NCBI RefSeq assembly: GCF_042492175.1
Contig: NZ_CP170453.1
Location: 2,728,001 to 2,792,000, forward strand
Direction of reading: 5' to 3'
DNA: 64,000 bases
From: CAJXSN01 sp947492235
Lineage (GTDB): Bacteria; Pseudomonadota; Alphaproteobacteria; Sphingomonadales; Sphingomonadaceae
Part shown: in pieces, positions 17,801-25,170 of the stretch
Layout: each line of letters opens with the position of its first letter
Position numbering within the stretch: the stretch's first letter is position 1
Position numbers and translations under genes: made by a program
The notes under the pieces: generated by a model
The model's input: only the letters and a program-made list of their open reading frames with translations
What the model was told of the DNA's origin: nothing
Database searches by the model: none

Positions 17801-18646
17801 GGGTTTGAGATAGCGTTCGCCATTGCCGTGCAGCAGATGCCCGGCCCGCGCGACAGTCGTCTTGTGGCGGATCGCGGTCATGACATCCTGCAAGGGCCGC
17901 TTTTCCGGACCGGCATAATGCACGTCGTTGGTGGCGAGCAGGGTTAGGCCATTGGCGCGGGCCAGTGCGTCGAGCCGGTCGATCCGGGCGATATCGTCTC
18001 CAGTGTGCAAATGGCTGGCGGCGAGGTGGCGCAGGGTTGGGAATTGGTCGGTAAGGTGGGGGAGGAGTTCGGGGAAAGGTGCTGTAAGACGCATCATCTT
18101 CCCGCCCTGCGCGTCTGCATCGCGCAGCGGCACCACATTGCTTTCGACTGCAATCGCAAACACCGCATCCAGATCACGCGGCGGCAGCAGGATCAGCTGC
18201 ACATCCTCGCTATGCGCGGCCAGCATCTTCAGGTTGATCGCGCATTCGCCCTTGGCCTGCCACTTACCGTCCAGCGTCTGCATCCGGCCTGCGCTGATCA
18301 GCTTGCACAGGCGTCCATAGGCCGCCCGGTCGCTCGGGTATGCGAGGAAGGCCAGTCCCTCGACCGTTTCTATCCGGCAACCGATAACCGGCCGCAATTT
18401 CAGAGTTTTCGCCTCGGTGTGCATGCGCACCACTCCGGCCATGGAATTGGCATCGGCAATCCCGATGGCGTCATAGCCCGCAGCCCGCGCCGCCATCGCC
18501 AGATCGACCGCATCCGACGCCCCGCGCAGGAAGCTGAAACAGGACACCACCCCCAGCTCTACAAAGGACGCGCGCGGCGGCGTGTCGATCAGGTCAGGAT
18601 CGATTTCGAGAGTGCGTTTGTCGGGGGTGAGGGGCTGGTCGGGCAT
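14885..18646 (-). CDS. dnaE2: Error-prone DNA polymerase DnaE2 (ImuC) with an in-frame palindromic insertion
   Basis: The protein has 1253 residues, compared with roughly 1080-1180 for most relatives. It is a C-family translesion polymerase used with ImuA and ImuB for damage-induced mutagenesis. The PHP domain starts at about residue 30 (SFLRGASDAVDLA). The polymerase core includes CQGRGSAANSAVCF, and the catalytic Asp region PDIDVDFEHERREEVI. A helix-hairpin-helix region follows, then an OB fold (VAGVVLIRQQPGSAKG). The C-terminus HPRNARIIPKSRDFH is typical. About 70 extra low-complexity residues lie between DWDCTLEDM and LRLGLRQIDG; they contain the translated arms of a 143-base palindromic element. 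The frame stays open, so the gene may be functional. It lies 107 bases after udgX. Confidence 0.93.
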   Translation of the reverse strand: MPDQPLTPDKRTLEIDPDLIDTPPRASFVELGVVSCFSFLRGASDAVDLAMAARAAGYDAIGIADANSMAGVVRMHTEAKTLKLRPVIGCRIETVEGLAFLAYPSDRAAYGRLCKLISAGRMQTLDGKWQAKGECAINLKMLAAHSEDVQLILLPPRDLDAVFAIAVESNVVPLRDADAQGGKMMRLTAPFPELLPHLTDQFPTLRHLAASHLHTGDDIARIDRLDALARANGLTLLATNDVHYAGPEKRPLQDVMTAIRHKTTVARAGHLLHGNGERYLKPPHIMEKLFERWPHAITAAREVADACQFSLDELRYEYPEEIYPGGMEPQEYLESATWEGAKWRYPNGLPDSVRETLHKELALIGKMDLARYFLTIKDIVDFAREKVNPPILCQGRGSAANSAVCFCLGITSVDPAHHQLLFDRFISEDRKEPPDIDVDFEHERREEVIQYLYRKYGRHRAGLTATVIHYRPRMAIREVGKAMGLSEDVTSTLAKTVWGGWGREIGEGHVAESGMDITDPHLKRVLALTRQMIGMPRHLSQHVGGFILTEGALTETVPIGNGAMPERSFIEWDKDDIEALGILKVDVLALGMLTCIKKCLDLLEDHHDRPLELATVPREDPETYAMLRKGDSLGVFQVESRAQMNMLPRLRPREFYDLVIQVAIVRPGPIQGDMVHPYLKRRRGAEQVRIPAPGPEHGPPDELSSILERTLGVPIFQEQAMKIALDAAKFSSMEANRLRKAMATFRSRGMVDELQDMMVERMVKRGYDRDFAQRCFNQIRGFGEYGFPESHAASFAHLVYVSSWLKCHFPAAFGCALLNSQPMGFYAPAQIVRDAAEHGVEVRSADVNCSDWDCTLEDMREGVFFAQRRRGRRGTDRAEGAFPATIQEEDAVEEGMRLRRRCETSAPSASLRDNQSTDFVVSHGCPREQNPDKGRQDRHLSLRLGLRQIDGLPEHIAARLIAERAENGPYADVRELQDRAGLSPAHIERLASADAFGSLGLPRRQALWDARSLVAGPDLPLFRAAAERDEGAEKRAVQLPHMPLSEEVVADYQTTRLSLKAHPMAFLRPDLAERGFVRACDLRDRKFRSMVQVAGVVLIRQQPGSAKGVCFITLEDETGVINLVVWPDLKEKQRKVVMGARLIEVRGRVEYDDEVIHVIAHHMTDATHRLHALSDDMLEAPLARADHVTSPLPSKFGPRKEADIPPEGDTEKARPIEPWEPPPANNRECGNHTNGGRGHPRNARIIPKSRDFH
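15910..16052. repeat. Palindromic element inside dnaE2 (27-base perfect arms)
   Basis: The 27 bases at 15910-15936 are the exact reverse complement of 16026-16052. The arms are built from repeats of GCAGAG. The 89-base centre carries no obvious ORF of its own. On the dnaE2 strand the arms encode AQRRRGRRG (from residue 866) and SAPSASLRD (ending near 913). Similar CTCTGCGTCTCTGCG palindromes are known to me as dispersed intergenic repeats in bacteria. In-frame insertion inside a gene recalls Rickettsia palindromic elements. Confidence 0.85.
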
Positions 18647-18668
18647 GACGGACAGGCCCTTTCGCCGC

Positions 18669-18749
18669 CGTCATCCCAGCAAAAGCTGGGATCTCGTGCA
18701 GCAATGTCCGACCCGGACGCACCAGATCCCAGCTTTCGCTGGGACGACG
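18669..18749. repeat. REP-like double palindrome between udgX and dnaE2
   Basis: Two small hairpins, CCCAGC-AAAA-GCTGGG (18675-18690) and CCCAGC-TTTC-GCTGGG (18728-18743), face each other. The 26-base arms 18669-18694 and 18724-18749 are inverted copies with two mismatches. The form (TCCCAGC...GCTGGGA) is like REP/BIME elements common in alphaproteobacteria. It fills most of the 107-base udgX-dnaE2 spacer and could protect the upstream mRNA or lower dnaE2 expression. Confidence 0.8.
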
Positions 18750-18753
18750 ATAG

Positions 18754-20196
18754 TCATGAAAGCTCCCCCAACCGCGCCTTCACCGCAGCCAGATCGGCGT
18801 CGAACAGTCGTGCCTGCTCTTCGCGGGCTTCTCCGTCGAGGCGCAGGAGATAGGAGGGGTGCGCGGTGATCCACAGCTCGCTGCCGTCTTCGAGGGCAAT
18901 TGGTGCACCACGCGCCTTGTTAATGCTGACGGTCTTGCCGAGGATACCGCGCGCCGCGCTGGCGCCCATCGCCAGCACCAGCTTGGGCTGCACGATGGCG
19001 CGCTCTGCCTCCTGCCACCAGCGGCAGGTATCGATTTCCTTGGCCGCTGGCGACTGGTGGATCCGCCGTTTGCCGCGCTGCACATATTTGAAGTGCTTCA
19101 CGGCATTGGTGACATAGGCCGTGCTGCGCCGGATCCCGGCCTTCTCCAGATGCACATCCAGCAATTGCCCCGCCGGGCCCACGAATGGGCGGCCAGCCAT
19201 ATCCTCCTGATCGCCCGGCTGCTCGCCGACAATCATGAGCGCGGCATCGGAAGGCCCCTCGCCCATCACCGCGTGATTATCGAGATTGCCGATCGGGCAT
19301 TGGCGGCAGGCGTGGATGGCTTTGTCGATTGCCTCCAGCGTTTCCGGCTTGTCCTCGAATTCCATACCGAACCCTGATTTTCCGGCATCGACCATCTGCG
19401 CCTCGCGCGTCTGCGCGCCTGCGATCAGCTCCGGTATCAGCGAAGCCTCGGGCAGGTTCTTCCAATATTTCTTGGGCATTTCGGACAGCATTGCACCGAC
19501 TTTCAACCGCGCAGGGTTGAAGATGGAGGCGTAATATTTGCGCCACAGATCCTCCACCGGATCATCTCCGGGGGCGTCCTCGCGCCGCGCCGGAGGCCCT
19601 TCGCGCATGGTCTCGCCGTCCCAGTGCAGCGTGCCGCGCGGGGTCAGGATCGACCAGCGCATATTGGCGAAGCGGCGGCGGAAAAAGCCGGCATTGGCGC
19701 GTACGATGTGATGGTCAGGCTCGAACCAGGCGACGTAATGCTCCCCGCCGTCCCCATCCTCCACCTGCCGGAAACGGACGAAGGCGTGCATCTTGTGGCT
19801 GTCGCGGCGGACATTCTTGTCCCATTCCTCCACTCGGCGGACATCGGCGTCGGTCTTGTCCTCCATGATGCGCGGATTGGCCTGCAACCGCCACAGCAGG
19901 CGATACAGCAGTGCAAAACGCTCCGGGTCCGAATGCAGCGCGGCATTCTTCGCCACACCGAGAAACCGCTTGCTCGCCCGCACCGGCCGCGCATCGACAG
20001 GCGATGCAGGCAGCCGCGTATCACCGTTTGCGAACAGATCGCCCGCCCCGCCTGGCTCCACCCATGCCACGCGGTCGGGCGGAACATCGCACTGAATCAA
20101 CTGCCGCGCCCGGTCACGCCAGAACGCGAAGTCGTCCGGCCGGGGCAAGTTTACCGCGTAATAGGCGCCCGGTTTGACATGTTGAAGCGCGGTCAT
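18754..20196 (-). CDS. udgX: UdgX-type uracil-DNA glycosylase fused to an N-terminal DNA-metabolism domain
   Basis: A 480-residue two-domain protein. The first about 240 residues match the 'probable DNA metabolism' domain (DUF4130 / TIGR03915 type). The C-terminal half is a family-4-like uracil-DNA glycosylase with Cys iron-sulfur ligands (CRQCPIG), motif GEQPGDQED (from residue 324) and HPSYLLR. The loop KRRIHQSP with His380 is the UdgX signature; in mycobacterial UdgX this His forms a covalent bond with the abasic sugar after uracil removal. The ATG at 20196 overlaps the stop of the radical SAM gene (ATGA), so the two are coupled. The longer upstream reading frame is out-of-gene. Confidence 0.9.
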   Translation of the reverse strand: MTALQHVKPGAYYAVNLPRPDDFAFWRDRARQLIQCDVPPDRVAWVEPGGAGDLFANGDTRLPASPVDARPVRASKRFLGVAKNAALHSDPERFALLYRLLWRLQANPRIMEDKTDADVRRVEEWDKNVRRDSHKMHAFVRFRQVEDGDGGEHYVAWFEPDHHIVRANAGFFRRRFANMRWSILTPRGTLHWDGETMREGPPARREDAPGDDPVEDLWRKYYASIFNPARLKVGAMLSEMPKKYWKNLPEASLIPELIAGAQTREAQMVDAGKSGFGMEFEDKPETLEAIDKAIHACRQCPIGNLDNHAVMGEGPSDAALMIVGEQPGDQEDMAGRPFVGPAGQLLDVHLEKAGIRRSTAYVTNAVKHFKYVQRGKRRIHQSPAAKEIDTCRWWQEAERAIVQPKLVLAMGASAARGILGKTVSINKARGAPIALEDGSELWITAHPSYLLRLDGEAREEQARLFDADLAAVKARLGELS

Positions 20197-21437
20197 GCCG
20201 CAAACAGCTCCAGTTGCTCCTGCGGCGGGGCGAGCAAGCGGCGCAGGTCGGCGCGGTCCGTCAGGGCGGTGGGACGCCAGTCGCAGGTCACGATGAAGGG
20301 GCGGATCTTGGTCAGCGACACAGTCAGCTTCGCCACATCGTCCAGCCTCAGCGTGCGGTGCCGCCGCGCCGCCAGTATCCGCTGCACGCCTTTCACGCCC
20401 AGCCCCGGCACGCGGAGCAACTGCTCCTTCGTGGCGCGGTTCACATCGACCGGAAACCAATCCCGAAATTTCAGGGCCCAGGCCAGTTTAGGATCAATAT
20501 CCAGCGGCAGATTTCCGGCCTCATCCGTCGCTTGCATGATCTCGCCCGGCTTGTAGTCGTAGAACCGCATCAGCCAGTCCGACTGATACAGCCGGTGCTC
20601 GCGGATCAGCGGAGGACGTTTCAGCGGCAAGACGGCACTGGCGTCGGGGATCGGGCTAAACGCGCTGTAATACACCCGGCGCAGGCGGAAATTGTCATAC
20701 AGGCGGCTCGCCTTGCCCACGATGTCCGCATCGCTGGCCGCATCCGCGCCGACGATCATCTGGGTCGACTGACCGGCGGGCGCAAAGCGAGGCGCGTGCT
20801 TGAACCGCTTCTTCGCGTCCTTCGCCTCAACGATGCTCGACTTCATGCCGCCCATCGCGCCTTCGATCTGGCGCGCGTCCTTGTCGGGCGCGAGGCGGGT
20901 CAGTCCGCTATCGGTCGGCAGCTCGACATTGATCGAGACACGGTCCGCGTGGAGCCCGGCCTGATAGACCAGCTGCGGATCGGCCTCGGGGATGGTCTTC
21001 AAGTGGATGTAGCCGCGAAAATCATGCTCCTCGCGCAGGATACGGGCCGTCTCGACCAATTGCTCCATCGTGAAGTTGGAGCTTTTGATGATGCCCGAGG
21101 ACAGGAACAGCCCCTCGATATAATTGCGCCGGTAGAAGCTCAGCGTGAGGTCGGCCACTTCCTGCGGCGTGAAGCGCGCGCGGCGGACATTGCTGCTCTT
21201 GCGGTTGATGCAATAATGGCAATCGAAGATGCAGTGATTGGTCATCAGCACCTTCAACAAGGATATGCACCGGCCATCGGGCGCATAGGCGTGGCAGATG
21301 CCCATCCCCTCGGTCGAACCGATGCCCTTCCCACCAATCGAGTTCTTCTTGGCCGTGCCGGACGACGCGCAGGAGGCATCGTATTTCGCCGCATCGGCGA
21401 GGATTTCGAGTTTCTGCAAGATGCTCTGTGCGGCCAT
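20193..21437 (-). CDS. Putative DNA modification/repair radical SAM protein
   Basis: A 414-residue radical SAM enzyme of the TIGR03916 type, a family usually found beside the UdgX-like protein. The iron-sulfur motif CIFDCHYC (CxxxCxxC) lies in a normal radical SAM domain. Near the C-terminus is a helix-hairpin-helix DNA-binding motif (VNRATKEQLLRVPGLGVKG). The N-terminus KLEILADAAKYDASCASSG supports the ATG at 21437; a longer ORF adds 22 unlikely residues. The start codon lies two bases from a perfect LexA box, so the gene should be shut off until SOS induction. The reaction it catalyses is not known. Confidence 0.88.
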   Translation of the reverse strand: MAAQSILQKLEILADAAKYDASCASSGTAKKNSIGGKGIGSTEGMGICHAYAPDGRCISLLKVLMTNHCIFDCHYCINRKSSNVRRARFTPQEVADLTLSFYRRNYIEGLFLSSGIIKSSNFTMEQLVETARILREEHDFRGYIHLKTIPEADPQLVYQAGLHADRVSINVELPTDSGLTRLAPDKDARQIEGAMGGMKSSIVEAKDAKKRFKHAPRFAPAGQSTQMIVGADAASDADIVGKASRLYDNFRLRRVYYSAFSPIPDASAVLPLKRPPLIREHRLYQSDWLMRFYDYKPGEIMQATDEAGNLPLDIDPKLAWALKFRDWFPVDVNRATKEQLLRVPGLGVKGVQRILAARRHRTLRLDDVAKLTVSLTKIRPFIVTCDWRPTALTDRADLRRLLAPPQEQLELFAA

Positions 21438-21439
21438 TC

Positions 21440-21454
21440 GTTCTATATATGTTC
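21440..21454 (-). promoter_or_regulatory. LexA (SOS) box of the radical SAM-udgX-dnaE2 operon
   Basis: GTTCTATATATGTTC is a perfect GTTC-N7-GTTC direct repeat, the LexA site of alphaproteobacteria. It lies two bases before the radical SAM start codon, so bound LexA would cover the ribosome-site region and probably the promoter. No other LexA box was seen between here and dnaE2. Confidence 0.88.
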
Positions 21455-21714
21455 CTACGCACATTGAATCCAGTGCATTCTGCGCAAGGGTCAATCCACT
21501 CATTCAATGAGATTTTGTATCATTTGTTTTCAGGTACTTGCCGGGAACTCAATCGAGGGGAGCGCGTATTGCAGCCACGGACCGGGCCCCTCTGGCGAGC
21601 AACGCTCGTGATGTCGGACGTACCAACAGGGCGGCTGGTTCTTTCATGATCGGTCGCAAGTTTCACGCCGCCAACCGGCGAAGACCGGTGCGCGGCAGGT
21701 CTTGGAGAATGATT

Positions 21715-22446
21715 ATGAAAATGCTTCCCGCGCTTCTCGCAACCGCGATGGTCGTATCCCCTACCGCCGCCATCGCGCAGGAAAAGGACTGGAATTTCGG
21801 CGACGGTGAAATGCCCGAGCGCTGGTCCACTCTCAACACCGATTACGCGATCTGCGATGCCGGTCTCAACCAAAGCCCCATCGATCTTGGCGCGGCCAAT
21901 GCACGCGGCGATGTCGCGCTCGAAACCAATTTCGGCGAAACCACCGGCACAGTCGTTTTTGGCGAAGAAAAAGTGCAAGTCGATTTCCCTGCCGGCATGG
22001 GCATGACGTCGGGCGGAAAGTCCTTCAATCTCATCCAGGTCCACTTCCACACCCCGTCCGAGCACGCCGTGAATGGCGAGCGGACGCCGCTGGTTGCGCA
22101 TTTCGTGCACGCCACCGATGCCGGTGAACTGGGCGTTCTGGGCGTGATGTTTGAAGAAGGCGAAGCCAATCCGGCGCTGGCCAAGATCACCGAACATGTA
22201 GGCCACCCCAGCGGCATGCTGGCCACATTCGACATCAACGACATGGTCCCCGATGATCTGTCGGTGTTCCGTTACATGGGTTCGCTGACCACCCCGCCCT
22301 GCAGCGAAGGCGTCAACTGGCATGTCGCGGACGAGCCGCTGACGGCCAGCGCAGAGCAGATTGCTTCCCTGCGCGGTGCATTGGGCGACAGCGCGCGTTC
22401 TCTGCAGCCGCTGGGTTCGCGCCTGCTGGTTGCCCCGGCCGAGTAA
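21715..22446 (+). CDS. Alpha-class carbonic anhydrase, secreted
   Basis: A 243-residue periplasmic enzyme that interconverts CO2 and bicarbonate. The ATG at 21715 follows GGAG with seven-base spacing and begins a Sec signal peptide (MKMLPALLATAMVVSP, cut after AIAQ or nearby). Alpha-class motifs are NQSPIDL, the zinc ligands in VHFHTPSEH (two His) and the third His in AHFVHA, and TTPPCSEGVNW. It lies on the opposite strand between the two SOS operons and has no obvious link to them. Confidence 0.92.
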   Translation: MKMLPALLATAMVVSPTAAIAQEKDWNFGDGEMPERWSTLNTDYAICDAGLNQSPIDLGAANARGDVALETNFGETTGTVVFGEEKVQVDFPAGMGMTSGGKSFNLIQVHFHTPSEHAVNGERTPLVAHFVHATDAGELGVLGVMFEEGEANPALAKITEHVGHPSGMLATFDINDMVPDDLSVFRYMGSLTTPPCSEGVNWHVADEPLTASAEQIASLRGALGDSARSLQPLGSRLLVAPAE

Positions 22447-22471
22447 GCGGTCACAGCATTGAAATTGCAGG

Positions 22472-22499
22472 CGGCGGCGTATCGAAAGATGCGTCGCCG
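22472..22499. terminator. Hairpin between convergent carbonic anhydrase and imuB
   Basis: A stem of about 12 pairs (two G-U) closes on a GAAA tetraloop at 22484-22487. It sits between two converging genes and could end transcription on both strands. No strong T-run follows on either side. Confidence 0.4.
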
Positions 22500-22507
22500 T
22501 TCTGCTG

Positions 22508-24112
22508 TCAGGCGCATAGGCCCTGCACATACCAGTCGGGCAGTCCGCCATTTCGGTCATTGCCCCGTCCGTCTCCGATCAGGCCGTGGCGATAGATCCA
22601 GTAGCGGCGGCCCTGCGTATCCTCGATGCGGTAATAATCGCGCAGCCGGGTGGTGGATTTCTCGCGCCACCATTCCGGCGCGATCCGTTCCGGCCCCTCC
22701 ACCCGGACGATTTCGTGAATTTCGCCGCGCCATTGGAACCGGCGGGGATAGCCATCGGGCGTGGCATAGAGCACTGAAATAGGCTCCGCCCGGTCGAGCA
22801 GTTTCAGCGGGCGGGCGTGAAAGCGCAGTTCATGCTGCTGCACCGGTTCCGGCTCCAGCGGCGCCTGCCAGCGCTGCGCCCGTTCGGGCAGATGGCTGGG
22901 GTGCAGCACCGGGCGTGATACGGCGTGGGGGCCAAGGCGCGTGGTCAGCCGGTCGATACAGGCAGCCAGCGACGTGCCATGGCCACGCGCGGCGGCTTCT
23001 ATATCGCCCTGCGCCATCGCCAGCGGCTCTGCCCAGCTGGCCCGCAGGCGCATCGTCTCGATCCCGAAGCCGGCATCGATATTGTCGAGCTTTTCCGCAA
23101 ACAGGCGGCAGATGTGATCGGCATCGCGCACCGCAGCGGCCAGTTCGAGCGCGCGCACCGTCACCTCGCCATCCACCCGCCATAGGCCCAGCTCCAGACG
23201 GCGGGCGCCCTGCCCCCGCCCCTCCAGATCGCGGACCATATCGGCGGCCAGATCGGCCAGCACATGGTCCAGCGCCTCGCGGTGGCGGATCGGTTGGGCC
23301 AGGCGGCGCTGGACCAGCGGCATGGCCTGCGGAACCACCGGCAGCAGTGGTTCGGGCACGCGGCCGATCAGCTGGTCCATCCGGATCAGCGGATTGGCGG
23401 CGGGATTGCGGCGGTTGCGGAAACGGCGCTGGATCGCATCGCGTCCAGTTGCTCCGCCCTCCACATTGGTGATCTGCCGCAATGTCTTGAGGCCGAGACG
23501 ACGCAGCACGGCCAGCACATCATCGTCGAGCCGCAGCGCTGCAACCGGCAGATCGGCGAGCCTTTCGGCAATGTCGTCCTCTGCTGACAGGATGCAATGT
23601 GGCGGACCGTAATGAGATAGCGCCCATGCCGCGCCTGCTGTGGGTGCTATCGCGAGCCGAACGTGCAGGCCTCGCCTAGTGAAATGCTGCGCCGCATCGG
23701 CCAGCAGACACTTCTCTCCGCCGAACAGATGCGCCACTGCGGTAATATCCACCAGCAGTCCATCGGGCGGGTCCATCGCCGACCACGGTCCCCAGCGCAT
23801 GGCCCATGCGGCCAGCTTCTCCAGCAGTTCCCGGTCACCCGCAGGATCGCCGGGAACGGCGCGCAATTGCGGACACAGCGTGCGAGCATCGGCCAGCATC
23901 ATACCGGCATGCGCGCCGCCAGCGTGCCCCGCAGCATTGGCGCTATCGATGCGCGGCCCGTGCGCGGTTTCGGTAATCAGAGCCAGCGGATCGGCGTCTG
24001 CCCCCTCACCCGGCTTGCAGCCCTGCGCCATGCGCCACCGATCAAGCGCCAGCTGGGCGCACCAGACGGACAGAATGCGGCGGGGTTGAAGGGACGGTGG
24101 CTCGCCGGACAC
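22508..24112 (-). CDS. imuB: ImuB, Y-family polymerase-like mutasome protein
   Basis: A 534-residue DinB/UmuC-related protein that recruits DnaE2 to the replication clamp during SOS mutagenesis. ImuB proteins are known to lack polymerase activity. Here the usual N-terminal catalytic DxDxFF block is replaced by LSVWCAQLALDRW, and the second site reads DITAVAHLFGG. A little-finger-like region follows (LGLKTLRQITNV onwards). The C-terminal part holds PISVLYATPDGYPRRFQWRG and RIEDTQGRRYWIYRHG, common in this family. The start is GTG at 24112, eight bases after the imuA stop. Confidence 0.9.
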   Translation of the reverse strand: MSGEPPSLQPRRILSVWCAQLALDRWRMAQGCKPGEGADADPLALITETAHGPRIDSANAAGHAGGAHAGMMLADARTLCPQLRAVPGDPAGDRELLEKLAAWAMRWGPWSAMDPPDGLLVDITAVAHLFGGEKCLLADAAQHFTRRGLHVRLAIAPTAGAAWALSHYGPPHCILSAEDDIAERLADLPVAALRLDDDVLAVLRRLGLKTLRQITNVEGGATGRDAIQRRFRNRRNPAANPLIRMDQLIGRVPEPLLPVVPQAMPLVQRRLAQPIRHREALDHVLADLAADMVRDLEGRGQGARRLELGLWRVDGEVTVRALELAAAVRDADHICRLFAEKLDNIDAGFGIETMRLRASWAEPLAMAQGDIEAAARGHGTSLAACIDRLTTRLGPHAVSRPVLHPSHLPERAQRWQAPLEPEPVQQHELRFHARPLKLLDRAEPISVLYATPDGYPRRFQWRGEIHEIVRVEGPERIAPEWWREKSTTRLRDYYRIEDTQGRRYWIYRHGLIGDGRGNDRNGGLPDWYVQGLCA

Positions 24113-24120
24113 GGCATAGC

Positions 24121-25014
24121 CTAGCCCCGTTCGCCCTGAGCCTGCCTATGGGCAGCCCTTCCTTCCAGCGGGCCGCCAGAAGAGAAAAGCGGTCCTTCGA
24201 CAGGCTCAGGACGAACGGAAAGAGAGGATGGTCCGGCAATCGGGAACTTCGCACTCATCTTACCCAGCCTCATCCCTACCGTGGCGGGTTGGCGTTGCTT
24301 GGGATCAGCCACCAGCGCTCCGCCGCGCTGCGTCAGCGTCCACTCACCCGGAGCATGGGTGCGGGCGCGGAACAGCTCTGCTGCCCAAGCGGCCGCTCCC
24401 GGTGCCTGCGCATTCCACCGTGGTGGAGCAGAAGGAGCAGAGCGGGCGGCCCAGCGCAGACGGGCGGAGGACAGATCGCGGCCCGCATCGATCCGCACCA
24501 GCCACAGCGGGACACCGTGCCGCTCTGCCGTCAGGCTGAGGCGGCGCGATGCGGTAAAGTCGAGCGCGCGCGGGTTGCCCGACACTTCGCCGATCACGCA
24601 GGCCAGATCGCGGCACCGCACCCCCTCCTCCAGCGCGAACAGCGCATCCTGCGCATTCTCCGCATAGACATGGATCATCCGTCCCTGCAGCGCCTCTGGC
24701 AGGCCGGGGCGATAGGGTCGCCCGGTCAGGCGCACAGCGGATTTATCCTGCACCCACAGAATGGCGCGGCGGTCCTCTTTCTCGGCAGAGGGCTCATCCG
24801 CCTGCGCTGCCCTGCGCGCCTCCAGCGTATCGATGGCAAGAGCCAGCGCCAGCCCCGCCCCGCCGGCATCACGCGCGCTCGCGAAAACCTCGCTATGCAC
24901 GGCATCGGCCAGACCCGGGCGCCAGCGTGCGGCACGCGTGGCAGACAGCGCGGCCACATCGGCGCTGCTGAGCCGTGCCGTTTCCGGCAGGCTGTCGAGA
25001 GAGGGAACAATCAT
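24121..25014 (-). CDS. imuA: ImuA, RecA-like mutasome protein
   Basis: A 297-residue RecA-superfamily protein that acts with ImuB and DnaE2. Visible parts include LADAVHSEVFASARDAGGAGLALAL (a degenerate nucleotide-binding start), RAILWVQDK, RPYRPGL and LTLTAERHGVPLWLVR-like segments. The last about 35 residues (from SSLSVRPEPVEGP) are not typical ImuA. They are encoded by a repeat of the GTTCGTCCTGAGCCTG type that runs into the 3' end. A perfect LexA box lies 17 bases before the ATG. imuB follows after eight bases. Confidence 0.9.
   Translation of the reverse strand: MIVPSLDSLPETARLSSADVAALSATRAARWRPGLADAVHSEVFASARDAGGAGLALALAIDTLEARRAAQADEPSAEKEDRRAILWVQDKSAVRLTGRPYRPGLPEALQGRMIHVYAENAQDALFALEEGVRCRDLACVIGEVSGNPRALDFTASRRLSLTAERHGVPLWLVRIDAGRDLSSARLRWAARSAPSAPPRWNAQAPGAAAWAAELFRARTHAPGEWTLTQRGGALVADPKQRQPATVGMRLGKMSAKFPIAGPSSLSVRPEPVEGPLFSSGGPLEGRAAHRQAQGERG
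24127..24218. repeat. Inverted repeat of the TTCGTCCTGAGCCTG family in the imuA 3' end
   Basis: Arm 24194-24218 is a 25-base sequence whose reverse complement matches 24127-24151 at 21 of 25 positions. The motif CCGTTCGTCCTGAGCCTGTCGAAGG is known to me as a common dispersed palindrome in sphingomonads. It lies within the imuA reading frame and supplies its last residues (VRPEPVEG and beyond). Confidence 0.75.
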
Positions 25015-25031
25015 AACGAATCGACTCTTAT

Positions 25032-25046
25032 GTTCTTATTATGTTC
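25032..25046 (-). promoter_or_regulatory. LexA (SOS) box of imuA-imuB
   Basis: GTTCTTATTATGTTC is a perfect GTTC-N7-GTTC direct repeat, 17 bases upstream of the imuA start codon on the minus strand. Confidence 0.9.
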
Positions 25047-25115
25047 CCACACGCCTTTGAGTGCAACGCCTTGTCTTCATGAGACCACACCTCGTCGTGC
25101 AGCCCGTACCAGATC

Positions 25116-25141
25116 GGAACAAATCCCCCCGACAGCCCGTT
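25116..25141 (+). promoter_or_regulatory. Sigma-EcfG (general stress response) promoter
   Basis: GGAAC at 25116-25120 and CGTT at 25138-25141 are separated by 17 bases, an exact match to the alphaproteobacterial EcfG consensus. The downstream ATG is 29 bases away with AAGGAGAT between them, so a start near 25148 would give a short normal leader. Confidence 0.8.
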
Positions 25142-25170
25142 GGTCCGGTATATAAAGGAGATACAGCACA

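Noticed and set aside
15134..17947. A 937-codon open frame on the plus strand
   Set aside because: It is antisense to dnaE2, has no domain or ribosome site, and reflects GC-rich codon bias in the opposite frame.
14885..25046. SOS region as a mobile island or prophage
   Set aside because: No integrase, transposase, attachment site or composition shift was seen; the genes have the same GC-rich codon use as the rest.
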